Origin: Ricordea florida
Lineage: Eukaryota; Cnidaria; Anthozoa; Corallimorpharia; Ricordeidae
DNA length: 64,000 nt
Assembly: GCA_949710005.1 (NCBI GenBank)
Contig: OX453287.1
Location: 3,216,305 to 3,280,304, forward strand
Reading direction: 5' to 3'
Under the pieces are notes generated by a model that was given only the letters and a program-made list of their open reading frames with translations, searched no databases and had not been told where the DNA came from. The position numbers and the translations under genes are program-made. Shown piece by piece: positions 25,741 through 39,500 of this stretch. Each line of letters begins with the position of its first letter. Position 1 is the stretch's first letter.

Positions 25741-28085
25741 TTTCGATATTCAATGTTCAACCCGATTTCCACTTTTTTTTTTTTGATCGGCGAATTATTC
25801 AAGAAAAAAACGGGGAGATTTCGGACAATCTTACCTACAAACGCGATATGTCCAAACTTACTATATCCAATCCTTACCCCGACCCCACATTTATTTTGTG
25901 ATCGGCGACTTGTTCGCTAAAAGCGGGGTAAACTCTGAAAATCTAACCTACTAACATAATATATCCCCCCTTTGTATATCCAATCTTCACCCCGATTTTC
26001 CATTTACATTGTGTTTGAGGAGTTATTAAAGAAAAACGGGGTGAATTCTGACAATGTACCGCGCAAATGCAATTTGTTCCAACTTGCTATTTCCAATCTT
26101 CACCCCGTTTTTCCATTTACATTGTAATTGACGAGTTCTTAAAGAAAAACGGGGTAAAATCTGACTATGTACCCCACAAATGCAATGTGTCGCAACTTGC
26201 TATTTCCAATCTTCACCCCGATTTTCCATTTATTTTGCGATCGGCGAATTATTCAAGAAAAACGGGGTAAAATCTGACTATGTACCCCACAAATGCAGTG
26301 TCGCAACTTGCTATTTCCAATCTTCACCCCGTTTTTCCATTTACATTGTAATTGACGAGTTATTAAAGAAAAACGGATGAATTCTGACAATTTACCCTAC
26401 AAATGCAATGTGTCCCAACTTGCTATAGCCAATCTTCACCCCGTTTTTCCATTTACATTGTGTTTGAGGAGTTATTAAAGAAAAACGGGGTGAATTCTGA
26501 CTATGTACCGCACAAATGCAATTTGTCCCAACTTGCTACTTCCAATCTTCACCCCGATTTTCCATTTATTTTGCGATCGGCGAATTATTCAAGAAAAACG
26601 GGGTAAAATCTGACTATGTACCCCACAAATGCAATTTGTCCCAACTTGCTATTTCCAATCTTCACCCCGTTTTTCCATTTACATTGTAATTGACGAGTTA
26701 TTAAAGAAAAACGGGGTGAATTCTGACAATGTACCGCACAAATGCATTGTGTCCCAACTTGCTACTTCCAATCTTCAACCCGATTTTCCATTTTTTTTGC
26801 GATCGGCGAATTATTCAAGAAAAACGGGATGAATTCTGACTATGTACCCCACAAATGCAATGTGTCCCAACTTGCTATTTCCAATCTTTACCCCGATTTT
26901 CCATTTATTTTGCGATCGGCGAATTATTCAAGAAAAACGGGGTAAAATCTGACTATGTACCCCAAAAATGCAATGAGCCGCAACTTGCTATTTCCAATCT
27001 TCACCCCGTTTTTCCATTTACATTGTAATTGACGAGTTATTAAAGAAAAACGGGGTGAATTCTGACAATGTACCGCACAAATGCATTGTGTCCCAACCTT
27101 CTACTTCCAATCTTCACCCCGATTTTCCATTTATTTTGCGATCGGCGAATTATTCAAGAAAAACGGGATGAATTCTGACTATGTACCCCACAAATGCAAT
27201 GTGTCCCAACTTGCTATTTCCAATCTTTACCCCGATTTTCCATTTATTTTGCGATCGGCGAATTATTCAAGAAAAACGGGGTAAAATCTGATTATGTACC
27301 CCACAAATGCAATGTGTCCCAACTTGCTATTTCCAATCTTTACCCCGATTTTCCATTTATTTTGCGATCGGCGAATTATTCAAGAAAAACGGGATGAATT
27401 CTGACAATGTAACCTATAAATGATTTATGTCCCAACTTGCTATAGCCAATCTTCACCCCGATTTTCCATTTATATTGTGATCGGCGAACTATTCAAGAAA
27501 AACTGGGTGAATTGTGACAATGTACCCTAGGAATGCGATATGTCCCAGAACTTGCTATAGCCAATCTTCACCCCGTTTTTCCATTTACATTGTGTTTGAG
27601 GGGTTATTAAAGAAAAACGGGGTGAATTCTGACAATGTACCGCACAAATGCAATTTGTCCCAACTTGCTATTTTCAATCTTCACCCCGATGTTCCATTTA
27701 TATTGTGATCGGCTAATTATCCAAGGGAAACGGGGTGAATTCTGACAGTGTCACCTATAAATGATGTATGTCCCAACTTGCTATAGCCAATCTTCACCCC
27801 GATTTTCCATTTATATTGTGATCGGCGAACTATTCAAGAAAAACTGGGTGAATTGTGACAATGTACCCTACGAATGCGATATGTCCCAGGTTGCTATATC
27901 CAATCCTTACACTGATGTTCGATTTATTTTGTGGTCAGCGAACTGTTCCTTATAAACGGTGTAAATTCGGGCACTCCAGCCTTCAAATTAAATGCAATGT
28001 ATTTGAATTAGCGATATTCAATGTTCACTCCCATTTTCCATTGTTTTTGTTACCGAATTCAAGAAAAACGGGGTAAATCATGACA
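25715..28085. repeat. Array of about 20 tandem 113-bp units, each able to fold into a hairpin
   Basis: The period of 113 bases is exact over many units (landmarks at 26067, 26180; 26629, 26742; 27081, 27194). Each unit contains TTCACCCCGTTTTT followed about 30 bases later by AAAAACGGGGTGAA, a perfect 14-bp inverted repeat in one subfamily and one mismatch off in the other. The two subfamilies differ in the loop (ACATTGTAATTGACGAG against ATTTTGCGATCGGCGAA) and are interspersed. As 113 is not a multiple of three, the repeated 67-codon frames are artefacts. The array lies inside the KDZ element, between gene B and the 3' end of the transposase gene; units at both ends are diverged. Confidence 0.9.
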
Positions 28086-29248
28086 ATCCAATCTATTAAT
28101 GCAATATTGTTGAGACTTGCGACATCCAAAGATCATCGATTTTTGATTTTATCTCGCGAAATCAAGAAAAAACGCGAGACTTTGAGAATATCCTGGGATA
28201 AACTTGACTTACCAGGCGTTGTTGTTAAATATTCGCCTCGCGTCTCAGATTGAAATTGTGTTGAGATAGTTAAGAAAATAGGATGGAAAGCAAGCGTGGC
28301 TTGTGGAATAGTTTATTTTCGTAAATGGCCATTTAACTGGCTTTCGTGTGATGTACGTGGTGCAATTTTGGCATTTCTGTGATGTAATATATTACAAGAG
28401 CTTTAAAAATTTTGCAAGGTGTTGGGCGTGTTCAGGTTTATTTTAATTGTAACAGGAAATATCAAAATTCGTATTTTGAACAATAGAATGAAGATTTTAA
28501 TATAAGAAAGATAATTGCATTTGTACATGTATACATAGGTCAGCAGTAGTAAAAAATAGAGCCTTACAGATATTCAGGCTTGAACGAAATTCAACCAATG
28601 ATCGTCATTTAATACCACTCATATGGCAGCGTTGTGATCAACCAAGCTACACGTATCCAGCAAGCCAACTGACTTTTTTAAATCTCTCTTATATATTTTC
28701 ATATAACTGAAACAATCGTTACTTCTATTTGATTTTTAATTAATTTTCATATTTTTCATTCCCGCACTTGAGCTGTCAATTGTAAAGATCAATAACGCAA
28801 GGTTGTCCTTATTGAAGACCTCTATGAAAGTAGTAATGTTTTTAATGTAACGAGCTGTGAGTTTTTAACTCGAGATCCAGGCTCGGGAGAATGGGCAACC
28901 ACTCCAGATTCTAAAGAAAGTTTGTCTACACTAGTCTAATCTATTCCGGCTATTTAAAAAAAACTTTTAGCATCTTTCAGTTGTTAAACTAGTGGATGGG
29001 TGAAACATGCACAGGTGGAACTGGAAAGCTACTCATATCTGATCCGTTCAGAGTATTGCTCGTTTCATTTTAGAAGCTATCGCCACTTTCGTCAACGAGT
29101 ACGTTGCGAATACAGCGTAGCATGACATGGTCTACGGTATACCGTGGTTACAATTTTTTCTTTTATAATATTCTGTGCGGCAGTTCTCAAGAACAAAACA
29201 TACAGCCGACTGCATTTGAGGATTTTAAGGTATAACTTAATTGAACAG

Positions 29249-30241
29249 CTACACTGGAAAATTAACAAATGCCAAGTTTCCAAATGTGTTCTCGCTATGT
29301 CCTTCAAGATTCCACACAGCATTACAGAATTCACCAATATAAGGTAATGTGGAAACGATTGCAACAGCACCATGAGGTGAATGGCTGTGAGTATCTAGGT
29401 AAAGTACTTCGTTCGTTGTCGTAAAGAAAAACGATGTTTTTTCATTCATTATGAGAAATGAAACAGAAGCATCTTGGGAAGACATGGCCAAACTAAGTTG
29501 ACCACAAATAGTAGACATCTCGTGTGGATCTTGTAATCGGACTGGTAATGCTTTTCCAACAGAGCAATCAAGCCAAGTGTCCAAGACACTCGCAGCCTCT
29601 TGAATGGAAAGGTATCTTGAAGGTAAATTGTGTCGGCACAAATCATAAACTCGGTTACCAAGCTCCATGCAACCGCATATAATAGCGATGATGTTGTCAG
29701 ACAAGGTGGTTTGTTGCAGTGGAATTGGCGGTTTGTTTTTGTGGAACACGTATCCAATCATAAGTGATATTAAACTACAGGCATTACTTCCATTGCGCCC
29801 TTTGTAACGACCCTGGCTTATCTCACTTGGAAGGCGCCAGCAGGACACACCAGGTCGAACCTCTTCAGCCGAAACAGGCTCCGAAGAATCAACAGTTAAT
29901 TTCTGTAAAGCAACAAGAATAAATTCGGATTTAGAATTTCTACCACTGGTGGAATCCTCCTCATCGCACTCTAATACTTCGTTATCGCCATCATCATCGC
30001 CATCATCATCGCCGTCGCCATTGTCATCGTCATCTACACATTCTTCGTCACTCTCGACTTCGTCACATTGATGGGTGAGGAGCACTTCGCGAAAACTGTC
30101 TAGTTCGCAATTAAGAACAGGTGCAAAGGCCACAATGCCGGCTGCCACCTGCTTCATGACAAAAGCTATGCCCTCTGATATGAGAGCCAGCTTTCCAGCT
30201 ACCACTTGTTTCTCTGTTGATGCTGAGAAGTAACGCCGGCC
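29249..30241 (-). other. KDZ exon 17: acidic linker and NAC...DTHSH protease-like domain
   Basis: The last exon encodes an Asp/Glu/Gly-rich linker, from GAT-type trinucleotide repeats at about 29965-30045. A globular domain follows with G-R-N-G-S-N-A-C at about residues 1000-1007 and L-Y-L-D-T-H-S-H near 1137. A Cys in a short glycine-rich turn followed about 130 residues later by D-x-H is compatible with a papain-like cysteine protease fold, as Ulp1-type domains accompany some Zisupton elements. The protease reading is inference from the residue pattern only. Confidence 0.45.
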
Positions 30242-33200
30242 CTACAGAATAAGACATAGCAATACAAAACTATTTCAGTAACTGAAGTTGCCAACACCAA
30301 CATTTTGGCTCACAAGATGAATAGATTATAAAAAAACCTACTATATTGTTAATTCTTTCATCGCTGGTGTCATCATCTGAAAAGGAAGACAAAACATGAA
30401 GTTATTTGCAGATGTGACAATGATACCTATCTAAAAGAGACAGTTGCTTCTTTGAACGTTCTTCGACAGTTTTAATGAATGACACGCGAAGAAGGCGGGG
30501 GAGCGGGTGTTTGGCGCCCTTAATAACTCTTTAAATGACTTGGAAATCATATGCATTCAAATCTTCACGTTACAGACAGAAAAGGCTCTCCATTAAATCG
30601 AGAGAAGAGAGAGCTTTTTAAGCTCCTTTTGGGAAGGACGAGAAACGGAAAATAAAGGGAACTGCTAATTTTTTATTTTTTTCTTCCACTTCTTATTATT
30701 TTCAGTTTCGTTTTTTATTGTAGATTATTTAAAGTCATCATATCATCAATTACGTTTGATTTTTTCTTCACCTGTAGCGTCATAGCTAATAGCTACTCTC
30801 GGTTACAGCAAGTTACATCATGTTAGACAACGCTAGAAATACCTACCTTCCACGCCATTAAGCAATTTTTGCCGCTGCAGCTGTAGAGATGGCAACATCT
30901 TGTCTTTGTAGAACTTCATAAAGACGAGCATCTCATTCTCAAGAATCTTAAGTTCTTCTTTGAACCTTTGAACCTCCATATGCTTGTCTACAGCTAGCCT
31001 CTTAGTCCTGGCAGGAACTAAAACACGACAAGATTAAAAGGTATTGTAAATATTCATATTTCTCTTTGCATTCAGGGTACAATTATTAGCATTGCTTCTT
31101 TTTATGAAGTCACCATTTGACTCAGATAAAAACAGCTAGAAAACAGCCGCGGTAGTTTAATAGCCAAGGTTACTACTTAATAAAGGCTTCATACTGGTGC
31201 GACAGTACGCAGTACCTGCGTCAGATGAACTCTCACTCCATGGGAAATGACCTTTTTCGATGTCTTCCTTGCGGATGGGGTGGTCTGTTACAAGTTGGTT
31301 GTATTTGCAGATTGTTTTTTCGAGATCAGCTTTCTCCGTGGAGATTTTCTTACGAAGCCGCGTTCGCTGCTTGGAGGAATCTGAAAATGAAAACAACAAC
31401 TTAAGGAGGGGCTTTTCCTTTCAATATTGTTGTAAGACGTCTCCAACATTGTTATAAAACAAATGTCGGATATGATAAGGTGCACGTGTGACAAAGCTAT
31501 GCGCTCCTTATTCGACTACTTGATCTACTATATTGAAGAGCCAATGTTGTCGGCTTGGGGACTGGGTGCTTAAACGGACTGGTCGTTGGCATGCGACATT
31601 ATTCAAGTGAAAAGCCGGCTAAACCTTCCGGCATTGATTTATGTTCGGCGAAATGTTTATTCGCAATCAAAACACTTTTGACAAAAATGTTGGAATAACA
31701 TCATCCAGTACGGGTGCTACACGTTCCAACATTGTCGGAGCGACATCTGTTGTACAATGATACAACGTGTGGCCCAAGCTAGACTTGTAACAAAAAGTAA
31801 ACACCTTTACTATAATTTACTGTAATAACTTCTAACACTGTATACTAACTGCAATCCGCGGCATGTTATCCACGGCAATGGTACACTACAAGTTGAGTCA
31901 AAAAAATCAAAAACGTCTTTTCTGCACCTGTTAGTTTCCCCATGTTCAAAGAAAAATGCGATATCGAAAAATGACAATGTTCCATGTGCTTCCGAAAATG
32001 GGACAAGGTCTTCTTTTTTAGGACACTTGCGCCTGCCTCGAAGTTCGTGTCTGTTGTGGCGGACAATTCCTTCACCTTTTTCCCGTACAGCTGTTGCGCA
32101 GCTTCAAAGAGAAGTTGCTGCTTTGGTGTTAGCCTTTCCTGTGAAATTAAATGACACAGATAGGTTTCTTCTTGCGGCGACATATGCTCCTTTCTGTTCC
32201 TCAAACTTTCTTCCTCTAAGTAAAAAAAGTACGGATTATTAAAGAATTGCTACTAAATCTCACGTTAAGGTACAGTGTTTATTCTACGCAATATCTCGGA
32301 ATTATTTGCTGTATTCAACACAACCCAGCTGAATGTTTTTTTTTTAATATACGGCAGATTAAAAAGTACAACAAGTTAGCGCAACAACTGACCTTGAGCA
32401 AACTGAAGTACATCGGTTTTCCACTTCTCAAGGCATTCTGTGTTTTGATGAAGTCCCTTTAACAACTCATCGAGGTCAAGACATGCCTTCTTAAGCTGAC
32501 TCTGGATCTGTTAAAATTAAAAAGGGATCATGGTAGAAAAGGTAAAGTAAAACGGGTGCAGTTAACAAGTTAAAGAAATGTCCTTACCGCATAAAAAATA
32601 CTTCACTGAGTAAAACCAAATGGATGTAATCAATATGCAAACCTTTTTGTAACGCTTTGCCAGAGACTGCGGAAGCCCTTCAACTTTCCGTCTATTCCAC
32701 TCAAGAGCATGCTCGGTAAGTAATTCTTCTCTCCCTATAATGAAAAAAAAAATTAGATACTCCAAGCATACAATAAATACTATAGTAAAAGTCCATTATA
32801 AAGTCTGATATGATGAAGTTCACAAGTGTTCCTCATATCGAATGTAACCGAAAAACAACGGTATGTCATATGCTGTAAGTTGTGCAACATAATTCCATAG
32901 TATTCCTGAGAAATAGACTAAAATGTTACCTTCTGGAAGCATGTGCTTGGTGGAATTGCCGAGCGGCGAGAAGTGGCTGTTAATCTGTTCAACTTCCTCG
33001 CCAGTTGTTGCACCCGCTTCATCTTGCCATCTTCCTCCCCACTGAACCTGAAATTCAAAGAAAGCTAGCCACATTAACATTTTATCTGGGTGATGCAACA
33101 ATAAAGAAATTATCTATATTGAGGCGTTTATCAACAATTGATATTACGTATATCACGATGAGGAACTAAGGACGAACTATTTATTACACGTTACGGGTTT

Positions 33201-36200
33201 TTTTTCGCCGGCATTTGCCGTGAATATTAACAACCAACCATTACCAATGGTTTCTTTTTCATCACATGTCTGCAGCATGGACTGTAAAAAATGGCAAAGT
33301 AAAGTTAAATCGTAAAGTTAAGTTAACTTGGCCTCCTCCTTTCACATCGTGGGCTTGGAACCGGGCAGTGGCAGAGTTACACCAAAACATGCAAGCTCTT
33401 AAAAACAGGAAGATTGCGCATGTGTGGTGGACATAGGAAAATACAATTTGTGTAGAAAAATTTTAAATGAAATATCAGAAACATACACACTGACCAACCA
33501 ACATTACTATGCAATCACAAGAACACTTATCACAATTTAAATAAAGCAATTTTCACATAACTACTAACTGTGCCAACCTGACAATACCAAGCATGGGCCT
33601 TTGCATGCATGATGGACAAAGCAGGTTTCATTCTCTCGGAAAACTCTTTGTTCTGCTTTTTGAGCCATGGCCAATATTTGCACACGACATCATACCAAAG
33701 AAATTTAACATTCCTCGGTATGAAGTAGTTTTGTTGCATGTAGTGTGCATAGCCATACAGTTCGCCATACATCATATTGATGGCATGTTGGGCAACAGCA
33801 TGTCTACAGCCAGCAATCTCTAGTCCTGTCTCACTGAGGTTCTTCTTTTTCTGTACTGAGTTGCCTGCTGCATGCCAGCTTGAATCACCACAGAGTTTTT
33901 GCTGGTTGTCTTTCTGCAACATAAAGTGTGTAGTGTGATCTTTTTTTACCAAAAATTCCGCTGTTCTTCTATATTTTTAGTTTGCTTTATTTTGGAGAAT
34001 TTGTTTGATATGCTCAAATGGCAACTCAATAAACATTTCTTAAACTGAAGGGCTTATTTCATATGAAAAAATAAATTCAGATCAACTATTAGCCTTGTAG
34101 ATTAAAATAGCAAGCAGTTGACATCGATACAATTGCAATTAACAACAAATAATACACTTAATATCTTATTTGTTATCTAGATTATTCATGCAATTTCTTC
34201 TTAGCAAAGATAAACTCAATTCTGCATTTCTTCCCTGTTTCCTTTGATTCTCTATGTCACACTTAACAAGGTAATTGCCCAATCTGATGTTGGCTTTTAG
34301 TTTTAAAAACAAATAAACTCACACTGTGCTTGACACCTTGGTAAACTTTATGAATATGACTGTCAACTTTTGAATTTGAAGCTATGAACATCTCTCCATA
34401 GTAACACTCTCTTTTACTCCTAACAAAGAAAATTGGGACATCATCATTTTTTGCAAGAAAAAACATGTCGTGTAAGCATAGTGAAACATCAATAACGACA
34501 GATTATTAGGCACACAAAAATATTTAGAAAAATACATGTATGTTTTGTGAAGCCAATAAATGAAACATTAAAATTTCCATCCAAGTTATAACTTTGCAAA
34601 AGGAAGAGATGAAAAGAATACATGCACATAATTTCCCACAGCAGGGCAACAGCAATGATATTTACTTACACACCAGCAGATTTGAACCTATACAACTTCA
34701 TGTTGCCATCCACATGAACAGAATGCTGCTGGGTGTCACATGCTGGACACTCCATCCAGTTGATTTGTCTCCCACTAAGATCAAGCTCATACTGGCAGAA
34801 TTTCCACTCCTTGAAAGAAGTGGCAAATGCGGTGATATTTATTGTTCCAAGCTGTGATAATTAGTAGATACAATGTACATGTAAGAAGGCTGTTTCAACT
34901 ACAAGAAGAAAATTTAATATTGGGTTTACCAACATTTATCAGGACATGCTAGTCACAGGCATCAAATTGAAGCAATGAAAGTCTCTCCATAGTAAATGCA
35001 AAGGTCTCTTAACTAAACTCTCTAGTTGAATAATTTCTAACTACAGTGTAGCTAAGTGAAAAAAAAAGTATAATTCTTGTTCTTCAATTTTCAAAACTTT
35101 ACATAAGAAAATGTCCTATATAGTGGGTATGCCAGAGAGCATATATACACGCAGGTCATCCAGTATGCAACATTACACATCCTGTGGAAAAACAAGAACC
35201 CAAAGGTAATATATGTTGACACACGTACTCTTCCTTTTCGCGTTGAGAAAAGCTCTAGTGACTTAACAAAAGACCTCTCGGAAACACCAGGCATTTGTTT
35301 TTGCAGAATATTCCAATGAAGGAACAGGTCCTGATGGAAGATGTATGTCGTATCACTTATACTCCCTGGCCAGAATCCCAGCTGACTAATCACCAATGGA
35401 TTAGATGTGCTACAAACTTTCTGGCAATCCAGACACTGGTAGCCTCCATGATTGAGATCAAATCGTCCTAATGAGAAATCATAATATTAATATATTTAAT
35501 TTCTTCATTACTTCCACGGAATACTGTAAAATTCCGGTTATAAGCCTCCCCGCTTAAAAGATCCCCCGGTTATAGGCCCATCTACCTGGAAACAATACAA
35601 TACATCCTGTCATAAGCCCCCCCTGGATATAAGCCCCCCTCTGCTGGATGACAGTACTGAACAGGGCTAAATGTTGCTTCATTATGACTTTTCAACTTAA
35701 AAACGTACTTCAATCAACACTACTGTGGCTCGTTTCGAAACATTTTTTTTATTCCGCTTATAAGCTCACCCGCTTATAAGCCCACCCAAAACCCCTTCCG
35801 AAGTTGTATAATTTAACAGTAACATGACCACATGTAACATGGATCTATTTTAAGGGCATGAGGTAGAAATGTACACATGGCATCTGTTAAACAAAAAAAG
35901 GATCTTACATAGCGATTGCACACATCATTTCGTAAAAACGATTACTTGAATTATGCAAGTATTTGCACAAAATAAATTTTTAGATCACTTTTGAGTAACC
36001 ATCTGGTAGAAAAATAAAGCAAAAAATTAAAATGTTACTGACCTCTGAAAGAAACAGCAATGCAGTGATGTTCTTGCTGATTTACCAGGGGCTTACATTT
36101 TCCACCACATGCAGGGCAGAAAATTTCTGAATGTGGGAGTTGCCTCACTAAAAAACAGGCATTTTTAAAACACACATTGTTAAAATGGATAAATTTATAA

Positions 36201-36520
36201 ATGGATTAATAATTTTGGGCAACACAGCTTCATGAGTATTTAGAAGTGGTTACCAAAGGCAAGATATCCTGTTACTGATAAAGCAGTGTTGTAAATAAAA
36301 GTTAGGTAATTAACTCATGACACATATTTGCATAGGTTATACAAATCATTACTCAACCAAGAGGTAGTAAATTGAAAGAATTAATGTTCATGTAAATAAT
36401 AATGAAAGCTGTGTTCAATTATTTTAATAAATTAATTCCTTTTTCGCTTTCTCTAGGAAATATTTTTATTGTATAAAATACTATTATTATTACTTATATA
36501 ATAATAATTATTATTATTAC

Positions 36521-36556
<36 letters not shown>

Positions 36557-39500
36557 CACTATCATTATTTTTACTGTTATGGTTATTATTAACCAAGTAA
36601 AAACATCAATGTGACAACAAGTTTGATGTAAAAAATATTAGTGTTTTGTCACCAAATATGAATATATAGTTCACTTCAAGGTAATTGCTATGTTAAAAGG
36701 ATAGCTATTAGATGGTTTAAAAATTAAATCACATACCAATTGTAACCCATTCTCCACTGCTATTCATTGACAGGGTTGGTGGAATTGGTTGATAGTGCTC
36801 ATTAACAATGGCATCTCTGTCATGAAATGGAAACACTTCATGGAGGTTCTTGTCACAGGATCCACACAAGTATTTAGTGGAAGGACACTCATGACATCTA
36901 AGGACTGCTGTTTCTTTGAGACATTTCATGCAGTTTGCTGCATCCCTTACAGCAAATCTTGCTTTTAACAGTGTTTCACAAAGGGCAGTACGTGAATCTG
37001 CCCAACTTTCATTAGAAATAGATACTCTATCTTCCCACCTTTGGGATTTTTTAACAAAACTTTTGTCCTCTGAGGACAATAGATCCTTTGCCTCAAGCAA
37101 GATATCTGTCATTTTATCTGAAAATGAAAAAAAAAAGAGAGAGAGAGAGAGAAAAGAAAATAAAGCTGTAGAAGATATAACTGCATAATTTTAGTTTTTA
37201 TTTCATGTGCTATGACAGTGAACTTTGACTGTTAAATCTTAAATTGAAGATCAAAGAAAACGTCAAAATATCAGGTACCCTCATATGCAATCTAGCGTAT
37301 ATAGCTGATTACAGATATGTAGCAAATTGCATTGGCTAAGTTCCCTCTGTTAGAGCTTTATTATATTAATGCTAAAACATCAGAGATTTTCAAACTTTGT
37401 TGTACATAAATAAAGAAAAATCTACTAATTAACTGAATTTTCTAAAATTGAGCAGAATCAAATCAAATTAAATTACCTGGTTTGCTATGATAATGCAAAA
37501 TGCTCTTTGGTAAAACAAAAATACCAAAATGCCAAAGCTTATCTTGTAACCTGTTAGTTTTGAGGCTGCAGCTGCAATAGTTTGAATGTAAAAGCAAAAT
37601 GAAGGGAAGGTACCCCAAAGGTTAGAAACTGTTCAGCCAACTTTCAGCAAACGTGAATTTAAATATAAAATAAGTAAGTATAATATAACAAAGTACACTG
37701 GACACTGTAAAAAGAATTAAGGTATACTTGTAATTGTTGATATTTCAGGAGCACCATCTGATAAATCTTCACTGCATAGTTCTATCCCTAAGAACAATAT
37801 TATTATAACAGAATTATTATTATTATAAATATAATAAAAATAATAATAATTATTATTATTATTACTATAATAACTATTATTATTATTAATATTATTATTA
37901 TTATTCACAGGACTGGAATACAAAAAAGGGAAAGAAAAGTGAACAAAGGGAGAGATAACTCTGCAGAACTTTAGACGTTTTTAATCCAGAATTTACTAAT
38001 CAAACCAAATTGAAAGCAGGAATTATAAAACTCAATTGAACTTTATTGAACACAATCATGCAAATATTGGGTTCAAGTGAGTATGATAATCGAACACAAT
38101 CCAACCCCCACAAAAATGTTTGATAAATTGAAACTGATTGAACATTTGATTGCATTTGATTGGGCTTGATCAAGTTCTACTGGTTCAATTTGGTTGAATT
38201 GTGTTAAATTTGAGGCTGGATGTTGACTGGAAAACAACAGTCGACTTTCACGGTTAGATTGCATTTGCCTGGAAATAGGGGTATGTTGGGGAGTGTGCGA
38301 ATGAGCAGCAAGCAGGCTGCTAAAAGCAATGGAAAAGTCACATGGGGAATGAGAGAAGGCGAGTCTTTGCAGTACTACTATGTAAGCGTGTTTATACGCA
38401 CGTTTTTAGGTTATTTTTGAAATTTGACTGAAAAGTATCTGTGCTTCTTAGGGTAAGGGGATACGTATCTGTGCTTAGGTAGGGTAAGGGGATACTCACG
38501 TTTTAGGGTTATTTTGAAATTTGTCAGAAAAATCTCTATGCTTTTAGGTTAAGGGTTATTTTTCTAAAAGTACGTTTTAGGTTGAATGAGCTATTTTTGA
38601 GAAATATCTGTGTTTTAGGTTAAGGGGATAAGTACGTTTTTAGGTTATTTTTGAAAATCTCTGTTCTCTTTTAGCTTACGAGGTTATTTTTTTAAAAAGT
38701 ACGTTTTAGGTTGACAGAATTTTAAGCTAAAAATTTAAAAGTACGTTTTAGTTTTTGTATGTAAATTTATGTCTAAGATTAATCGGAAAAGTAAATGAAT
38801 TTTCGCAAATCATGGCGGAAAGAGGATGAAATAAAAATCTGAATGAAACTGGTTTAAAAAGAAAAAACAGTGAAATACAATATGAAGATGGAACAAAAAT
38901 TACGAAGATTGAATGTACCACAATTAAAATTTATTGCAAGACAGTTGGAAATTAAAGGAAGACATAAAATGTTAAAAGTTAATTTAATTAATGAGTTGGA
39001 AAAATTTTTAGATATGGATATTGATGAGTTAATTGCAAAAGCTATTTTAATGTATAATTACCCTTGTGTGCATGGAGTTAAAAAATATTCTTGTAGAGAA
39101 TGTGAGGGAGCACAAATATGCATTCATGAAAAAATAAAGTATCAATGTAAAGATTGTGTTGGGACACAAATATGTATTCATAGAAAAAGAAAGCCCTACT
39201 GTATATTATGTGATGGATCACAAATATGTGAACACAACAAACAAAAAAGTTTTTGTAAGGAATGTGGCGGTTCACAAATATGTGTACATAATAATCAAAA
39301 GTATCATTGTAAAAAATGTTGAAAATTATGTTATATAACCTAATAAATGGTTACATAACAAAAATTTATCTAAATCTTAAACTAAAAGTTATGGGAGAAC
39401 CCTTCAAATCAAATTTTTTCCATTCAGAGTCTAATATTGTTAAGTCAAAATAGTTAATCAAGTTATCATATTTTCTAATAGGGATTGTTGGGTAATCTTG

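Noticed and set aside
26067-28076. Series of similar 64-73 codon + strand frames that look like a multi-copy peptide family
   Set aside because: They repeat with the 113-bp satellite, whose period is not a multiple of three, so the frames shift from unit to unit and end at the same satellite stops.
31866-32204. Reading KDZ exon 13 straight through to the TAA at 31866 as the protein end
   Set aside because: The next exons (31216-31380 and 30847-31017) continue in phase with typical KDZ C-terminal sequence (E-D-I-E-K-G-H-F-P-W), so splicing near 32027 is more likely, though the donor GTGTCC is weak.
38870-38881. GTG as start of the zinc-repeat protein
   Set aside because: Initiation at GTG is unlikely in a eukaryotic element and an ATG follows four codons later with a motif spacing that fits.
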